From: Dipteris shenzhenensis
Taxonomy: Eukaryota; Polypodiophyta; Polypodiopsida; Gleicheniales
Strand: one strand, 5' to 3'
DNA length: 64,000 bases
Assembly: GCA_047967505.1 (NCBI GenBank)
Contig: CM106538.1
Program-made: the position numbers and the translations under genes
Shown: in pieces, positions 58,084 through 64,000 of the stretch
How positions within the stretch are numbered: position 1 is the first letter of the stretch
Layout: the number at the start of each line of letters is the position of its first letter
The notes under the pieces: generated by a model
The model's database searches: none
Told to the model about the DNA's origin: nothing
What the model saw: the letters and a program-made list of their open reading frames with translations, nothing else

Positions 58084-60317
58084 GATCATGTGGTAAATGG
58101 AAATCTCTGGGATGGGATGGCCTTACAGTGGAATTTTTTTTTGCATACTGGGATCAGCTCAAGCCTATTTTGTTGCGTGTGATCAACCATGCCCAGGAAT
58201 AACAACTTATGCTACTTTCTTGGAAAAAAGGGCTAGTAAAGCTTCTTCCCAAAAAGCAGATTTGTGAATCATTGGCTGATTGGAGACCCATTACTCTTAT
58301 GCCTATCATTTATAAAATCATCACCAAAATGGTGGTTGATCGTATTAAAGGATACTTGCATGATGGTTTACATCTTGCACAATATGGTTTTGCTCCTCGC
58401 AGGCATATCACTGATAATATTGCAAATGCTTATGTTGGAATTGAGTATGCCAAATACACAGAGCAGGATGTTCTTTTACTACAAGTTGATATTGCCAAGG
58501 CTTTTGATACTGTTCAATGGGACTTCATCTCTCAGACAATGCATGCTTTGGGATTTGGGCCAAAATTGCAGCATATCATATGCTGGCTTTATAGTGACAG
58601 TCAAGCTGCTTGTATTCTTTCTACGGATATCTCTGAATCATGGACTCTTCGTTGCTCGGTGTGTGTCAAGGCTGTCCACTTAGTGCTCTCTTGTATGCTA
58701 TAGCCATGCACCCCATGCTTCACTAGATGGATCATCTCATAGCTATGGATAAGCTACATGGTTTGGAAATTCATGACAGTAAACCATTGCTTACTCAAGC
58801 TTATGCAGATAATTCTTTTTTCACTCCTTGCAATATAGAGCAGGATCTTTTTGAGCTGATGCAAGCTCTTTCTTTATATGGTTTAGCTGCTAGGCTTCAT
58901 GTCAATTTTTAGAAATCAAAATTTTTGCCTTTGCATTCCAAGGAATGGCACTCAACTCAATTGGTTCACCATCTTAGTTATCCTTTGAGTTGGACACTTC
59001 CTCCTCGTCAACAATCTAATTGGATATTTGCAGCTCTCAAGAAAAAGCTAGAGTATTGGAAATTTGCAACTTGGCCTCTGCATGTTCATCTTCGAATTGT
59101 GCAATCTATTCTGATGGCGTATATTCAATTCTACTTGCCTCTTATTATGTTCAGCAAGGCTGATCTTGCCTCTTTTATGTTTGAGGTGCTAGAAAGCTTT
59201 TGGTGTTCTCGTCATGGAAAAAAAAGCTTGTCTTTGCTTCAAGTATAGCAGCTTTGTTCTCCAAAGATGCATGGAGGTCTTAATATTCTCAATATCCATT
59301 TGCACATTCTTGCACATAAGGGGAAACTCATGCTATAGTTTTTGCAAGACTCTCAACCATGGGCTGCCATGATTCGTCATTTACTCTTGCATGTTGAATC
59401 TCCAGCATTTGGCCATTGGCAACTTTCCCAGTAGGAGTTTCTTTTTGGTTTCCTGATAGGCAAAATACCTGGCTGTCCTTTGGTTTCCCATTTGTCAATG
59501 GATTGGAAACATATCCTTTCCCATGGATTGGCATGGCAGTGGTTCCTTGTAGGGCAACTCTTTCAGAGCTGAAAGTATACATTGGTCTCTCCGTCAGCAT
59601 GTTTTCTTGTGGAGAGCTTTGTTGGGTGTTCTTCCTCATGGATAGCTCTTGACACAACAACATATTACTTCCTCTATTTGTCGCATATATCTAACTCTGA
59701 GAGAGACTATGCCTCATCTCTTTTGGCATTGTCCTTCCTCTCGTGCTTTCTTGGACTTCCTTGGGTAGATTTTGAGAGCTCGGTTTTCTCAGCCTGCTTT
59801 TGGCAAGTTCTTCTGGCTCTTTGGTGTACATCCACCTAGACAGGAGTTTGATTTCTTTTTTGTTTGGGTTCGGTACTCTGGACTCTCTGGAAGGATTGCA
59901 ACCATAGGGTCTTTGGTGATCCTGTTTTTTCCATTTTCTATTTCTTCAGACACTCTTTGCACAGCAATCACATTTTGATTGCCTGTAATCTCGTGTCTTT
60001 GATCATGATGTATATTTGTCCTACAATGTACATCTGGATACCCAGACAAGAGTTTGATTTCTTTTTTGTTTAGGTTCAGTACTCTGGACTCTCTAGAAGG
60101 TTCGCAACCATAGGGTCTTTGGTGATCCTATTTTTTCCATTTTCTCTTTCTTCAGACACTTTGCAGCAATCGCTTTTTGATTTCCTGCAATCTCGTGTCT
60201 TTAATCATGATGTATATTTGTCCTACAGTGAGATTTTCTCTTGATGTATTATAGCTTTCCTTTTCTAGGATAGCTTCTTTGTAATATATGACTAAAAGAT
60301 TCCACCAAAAAAAAAAA
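58084..60317 (+). mobile_element. 5'-truncated LINE (family 3) inserted in a TG microsatellite
   Basis: The left edge interrupts the (TG)n tract that continues as GTGTACATGG at 60318 after a poly(A) tail. Copy A reads straight through at 52961-52985. The element carries reverse transcriptase but no endonuclease, so it is 5'-truncated, as is usual for target-primed insertion. Its 3' end holds a ~200 bp tandem duplication (59838-60040 and 60041-60236). Confidence 0.85.
58209..59248 (+). pseudogene. LINE family 3 reverse transcriptase, broken
   Basis: Blocks: LLPKKQICESLADWRPITLM (58240-58302), YGFAPRRHITDNI (near 58385), QVDIAKAFDTVQWDF (near 58483, motif A Asp present), then a disrupted motif B. 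Motif C appears as YADN (58801-58812) in place of YADD, so the second catalytic Asp is lost. Stops break the frame near 58700 and 58912. The downstream frame (58925-59248) fits a LINE thumb region. Confidence 0.85.
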
Positions 60318-60956
60318 GTGTACATGGAATAAGGGTTTGGTACAAGGGCTGGTTAAGTAGGTCTGCAAGTATAGGATTTAGTGGGTTAGGGGGCTGATAT
60401 AACAACAAGAAAATAAATAAATAAGTATATATATATATACAATAAAAAGTATTACTTGAAGTAAATTATTTAGAAGGCATATTTTATAAATTTAATGATT
60501 CTTAGGTTTTTCTTAATCAAAAAGTCCCACTTCCAACATTATGAAATTTCCTAGCACTTAGTAAAACACCTTTGCATTAATAAGTATATCCACAAAAAGG
60601 AGGGTTGGAATAAAATGCAAACAAACCGAGAGTACAAATATGGGGCAGGGGATTAAGGAAACATTAAATGTGGGATTAGCAGAATTAAAATGGAAATTAT
60701 TAGAAAAATACAAAGGAGAGGCTGGGGAATTACAAGGGGGTTTTGGAAAAAAAAGGGTGAAGACATGGGAGACGAATGGGGGTTTACTAAAGCACATAAA
60801 TGAGGGTAAGGGAAAATTGTGTGTGCATGTGTGTGTGTGTGGGGTGTGTGTGTGTGTGGGAGGGGAGGATAAAGAAAAATTAATTCATTAATAATTAGGC
60901 AGAGCATAAGGGAGGGGGGAAAACTAAAATATTGAGTAATTGTGAATGCATGCATC

Positions 60957-60988
<32 letters not shown>

Positions 60989-61059
60989 GGCCAAAAACAA
61001 ATCAATATGTTCGAAATTAATGTGTGTGTGCGCATGAGTGAAAGTGAGATAATTTATTA

Positions 61060-61066
61060 AGCTAAA

Positions 61067-61136
<70 letters not shown>

Positions 61137-61195
61137 ATCTCAAATGTATACATATTTACTATAGAAATAAATTTTGTATGTTGTACACACATACA

Positions 61196-61257
<62 letters not shown>

Positions 61258-61260
61258 AAG
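61060..61260. repeat. compound microsatellite (TG)n-(AG)n ... (ACAT)n-(AT)n-(AG)n
   Basis: (TG)n at 61069-61099, (AG)n at 61100-61133, (CATA)n at 61187-61224, (TA)n to 61241, then (GA)n to 61267. It marks the right end of duplication copy B, which stops within the TG tract. Confidence 0.92.
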
Positions 61261-61267
61261 AGAGAGA

Positions 61268-62220
61268 ATTTGCTACTCATGGGGCTACATGAGGCATGGG
61301 ACCTAACCAAGCAAATCATATTTGACATAGATATTTGAAGCTTGCCTCCATGGTTTTCAATCTCAAAGGTATACATATTTACTATATAAAAAGGAATTTT
61401 GTCTATTGTAACCCTAGATGAGTAGACCCATCTTGTTCCTCTTTATGCTCCACACCATTCTAACATCATATGAAGAAAGTAAAACTTGCTTGTGGCAAAG
61501 ACAATAACATTTGCCTTTTCTTCTTACATGCACTAAGTGTTCCACATAGAGGACCATGAGTTTCCACTAGAAAAATGTGGGAAACACATGCTTATATACA
61601 TTATTTTCTTTACAAAGAAGGCATTCCAATGCTTAGACTTTGATTTTACCTAAATACAATGTGCCGCTAGCACTTCCCAATATAGCTTATTGCGGTAAGA
61701 ACAAAACATGGAGCACAAGGCCTCCCTTGCTTGGCATCAAAACACATGGCCTCGTGTACATAGCACTATCATAGATTCGTCACCCGATGTAGCTCTACTT
61801 GGCACGTGCCTTGGAACCAAAGAACATAAAAGTGGACACAATAGGCGTGGAAGAAATTGAATGCCTCGCAACACGTGTGCATGGCAAATGCAACAGCTAG
61901 ACTTCTGCACAATGCATGCCACTATATTTTCCTTGCAATCATTAAACACGAGATCTTTCCATGCACACAAAGTTGACATTGCCTCATGCAAAAGCATGCT
62001 CTCTACAAATCTACTTTGCTTGCAAGAGCTGCACACAACATCGATGGATGACACATATTGCCAGCTTCTAGCACGGTTTGCGAGACACAAGGCCTTGATG
62101 TAGCCACATATTACAAATGCAATAATATCCTAAAGGGAAGAGCATTCTTCCATAAAGAAGGCGTGAGTGCTTGCTAAGAACATTATCACGCCACATTTTA
62201 GTGACATTGCCATAAACATA
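61268..62220. other. intergenic DNA
   Basis: A short direct repeat (TCAAATGTATACATATTTACTATA at 61140; TCAAAGGTATACATATTTACTATA at 61363) flanks the microsatellite. No recognisable gene; frames at 61737-62103 lack domains. Confidence 0.5.
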
Positions 62221-62267
62221 AGAACTCTTGTCAAGAGCTTCGAGTACATCTTCAGTCCAACCAACTT

Positions 62268-62329
62268 TTCAAGAAGCCCAACCCAAGCTCCATTTGGGTG
62301 CAAAACAATTTTACTACAAAGTATAAAAG
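62268..62329 (+). promoter_or_regulatory. TATA box and heat-shock-type element upstream of the 62.4 kb ORF
   Basis: TATAAAAG is at 62322-62329, 63 bp upstream of the ATG, a good core-promoter spacing. TTCAAGAA (near 62268), a TTCnnGAA heat-shock-element core, lies about 50 bp further upstream. The heat-shock reading is tentative. Confidence 0.4.
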
Positions 62330-62391
62330 GAACAAATTACATTAGCGTGTTCAGAGGCGTTATGTAAAACGAGCTCCATCGGCAACAGAGC

Positions 62392-62814
62392 ATGGCTAGC
62401 TTGAGGGCTGGTTTTGCGAGAACGGCCACAGCCTCACATTCGACCCATCTTGTCCATAATCGTCGTTCGCTCGGAGCCTATCTTTTGCAAGTTCCCTCGC
62501 TTGTGCACCCTAAGACGAGTCGCCTGCTGAGTTGGCGCTTTGTTTCCTTCAAAGGTCTGATCGACGCTGGCCTAGAACGCTCTGCTCGCTTCCATGTGGG
62601 GCAGAGCTATGATTCTGAAGTTTGGAGTTCCAAAGGTGACCCTGATATTGATACCGGCACGAGCGAAAGTGTTGCGCGCGCTGATCAACCCGAAGCAGAG
62701 TCTTCTGAAGAGGATCGTTACATAGCTGTTCCGAAGGTCACCCTGTTCCCTGTGAATTCTTCATCAAAGGAAGAAATATGTTGCGTTGTTATTCATCAAT
62801 TCAATATAGATTAG
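62392..62814 (+). CDS. unknown 140-residue protein, organelle-targeting-like N terminus
   Basis: ATG with a nearby TATA box; 140 codons, ending TAG at 62812-62814. The first ~50 residues are rich in Ala, Ser, Arg and Leu with few acids (MASLRAGFARTATASHSTHL, RRSLGAYLLQV, SWRFVSF), as in mitochondrial or plastid transit peptides. The C-terminal half turns acidic (SSEEDRY). I do not recognise a functional domain. It may be a first exon whose later exons were displaced: a family-2 LINE fragment begins about 120 bp downstream, and no clear donor was found. Composition is GC-richer than the flanks, supporting a real host exon. Confidence 0.45.
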   Translation: MASLRAGFARTATASHSTHLVHNRRSLGAYLLQVPSLVHPKTSRLLSWRFVSFKGLIDAGLERSARFHVGQSYDSEVWSSKGDPDIDTGTSESVARADQPEAESSEEDRYIAVPKVTLFPVNSSSKEEICCVVIHQFNID

Positions 62815-62929
62815 TTAATTTTCACGCTGCAGTTAATCTACAAGCCTCAAGTTGATCGAAACGGGAAACTATAAGAACATGGATTTAGCTAGTGAAGCAA
62901 TGAAAACAATACAACGGATAGCCAGCCAA

Positions 62930-64000
62930 GAAGCAGGGGCCGGCAACTAGTCTGGGGGACTATACAACCAATGGCTTCCTCGATGTGTAAATATAGAGAA
63001 AATGCTTGTAGGTCAAACCTTGCAGAAACGCACCCGCCTCACGATTGGCTTCATGGAATCATCTGCACCTTGCACCTTGCTTCCAAATGGCTTACAAGTT
63101 AAATATTGACGAGGGTGGCAGCAGGACAAAGGTGCTGTCTCCCATCACCAAGTTGCATTGCACGACCTAGGGGTCCAAGTAGTGATGCTCCCAAACATAT
63201 CCTTTCGCAAGAAACAATAACTCAAAAGAGGCTCCGAATCCTAGATCTCTTGGCTCATGGCTCGCTCCCAATCTACCAAATAGGCTTGGGAGATCATATT
63301 TATAGAAAAGGCATGCCTCTACTCTAGAAGCCAGGCAGTCATACCATGGCTGAATTTTGCTACCACCTCTAGACAATATGACGGAGTACGCCAAATCCTT
63401 TGGGGTGAGGGGCAGCTCCCTAGGCAATGTGCACGCAGCTGCAAAGAAGTAACAAGTACCACTAGGCCTTTTACAAAAGAAGTATGAGATCCTCCTTGGC
63501 TGGAGGCTACTCTACAAGCACTACTAGATCGTACTCAAAACCTTGGGCGGCACCTATTGCTTCAGGTAATGCCTCTCTCATTATTCCCTAGAGGGGGGCA
63601 TTCTCATTTACAAGGGTTTGAACATGTGGGTGGTGTAGGAGAAAAAGGAAACCTGCTTTCTTCTCTCAAATTGCCCCATCCTAATGGCCAAAACCACTCT
63701 CTTGGATACCGTTGCCCTTCTCTCAAGGGACTCTCCTCCTAGAGGCATTGACTCCATTAGATGTACTCCTTCCTACCTAGGCTAGGATCGATAGCTAATA
63801 TCTTGCCCGACAGTTCCACAACTTTGATCTCTCGTCACTCAAGGAAGTCCAAAATTATATTGTTGGACGTGATAGTTCAGAAGAGGGTTGTGAGAAGGAC
63901 TCATACCTTAAAAAATGATATATTTCAATTACTTTCATGGCACTTGCAATCCTCGTTGGAAGCCCCTTTCGCCAAGCCTTTGGGGTGGTGGCCATTAATC
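62930..64000 (-). mobile_element. family-2 LINE 3' portion, running off the window
   Basis: 62955-63120 matches 27280-27487, and 63480-64000 matches about 34684-35200 in diverged form (GAGATC(T/C)TCCTTGGC, CCAAAACCACTCTC). Orientation is minus, as for the copy at 34-38 kb, with the 3' end near 62935. Frames are short and broken. The element continues past the right edge. Confidence 0.65.

Larger units (their letters stand above)
54294..61095 (+). repeat. segmental duplication, copy B, enlarged by two insertions
   Basis: Same order of landmarks as copy A (CCACCATCCAGACAAAACAATGTG at 54297; the GCATG...CGTAGCAAGC block at 56210; TG tracts). It differs by a 711 bp solo LTR, a 2.2 kb LINE, a small insertion near 54490-54600, and longer (AT)n (54998-55060). 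The older sharing and newer insertions give a relative chronology: duplication first, insertions later. Confidence 0.9.

Noticed and set aside
1-64000. tRNA, rRNA or other structured RNA genes
   Set aside because: None was recognised by eye. A covariance-model scan would be needed to exclude small ones.

Overview
This is a plant nuclear window: a few intron-bearing genes in a large background of decayed LTR and non-LTR retrotransposons, long (CT)n/(GA)n, (CA)n/(TG)n and (AT)n microsatellites, and recent local duplications. A complete plant-type ubinuclein gene with canonical GT-AG introns is the best evidence for a land plant. Repeat density, gene spacing and a 3.4 kb TE-filled intron suggest a large genome such as a fern or another large-genome vascular plant. 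Species cannot be decided from the sequence, and I see no bacterial, organellar or viral gene set.

Layout. 1-3.8 kb: a possible terminal exon, microsatellites and tandem segmental duplications. 3.8-5.1 kb, minus: a two-exon gene for an unrecognised 374-residue plant protein. 5.1-18 kb: promoter-like sequence, an ~80 bp-arm palindrome, then remnants of Ty1/copia (8.8-9.2 and 12.8-14.1 kb) and Ty3/gypsy (10.2-11.5 kb). 18.0-25.5 kb: duplicated sequence with recurrent foldback motifs, followed by two convergent spliced genes. The plus-strand gene (19.9-22.4 kb) is unknown. The minus-strand gene (25.5-22.7 kb) looks like a DDE-type transposase with an Asp-Asp-Glu set, a CxxC pair and a DHETL motif. 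Both carry disruptions. This pair is my candidate for an undescribed DNA transposon or a domesticated relic of one.

27.1-38.9 kb is a nested insertion. A near full-length L1-like LINE (plus; ORF1 with a zinc knuckle, ORF2 with endonuclease and reverse transcriptase) is bounded by a 14 bp target-site duplication. It sits inside an older LINE of another family (minus). A related fragment of the older LINE runs off the window at 62.9-64 kb.

39.7-47.9 kb, minus: a 13-exon ubinuclein gene (HIRA histone-chaperone complex, H3.3 deposition), 759 residues, apparently intact. Its promoter has clustered ACGTG elements, and intron 4 has collected an LTR-like segment and a gypsy remnant. 49.5-50.3 kb, minus: an unknown frameshifted ORF pair. 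50.28-53.73 and 54.29-61.1 kb are two copies of one segmental duplication. Copy B gained a 711 bp solo LTR with a 5 bp target-site duplication and a 2.2 kb truncated LINE; copy A keeps both sites empty. 62.4 kb, plus: a TATA-driven ORF with an organelle-targeting-like N terminus.

Only the 3.8-5.1 kb gene, ubinuclein and possibly the 62.4 kb ORF look like functional host genes. The rest is mobile-element history, and several events can be put in relative order from the window alone.
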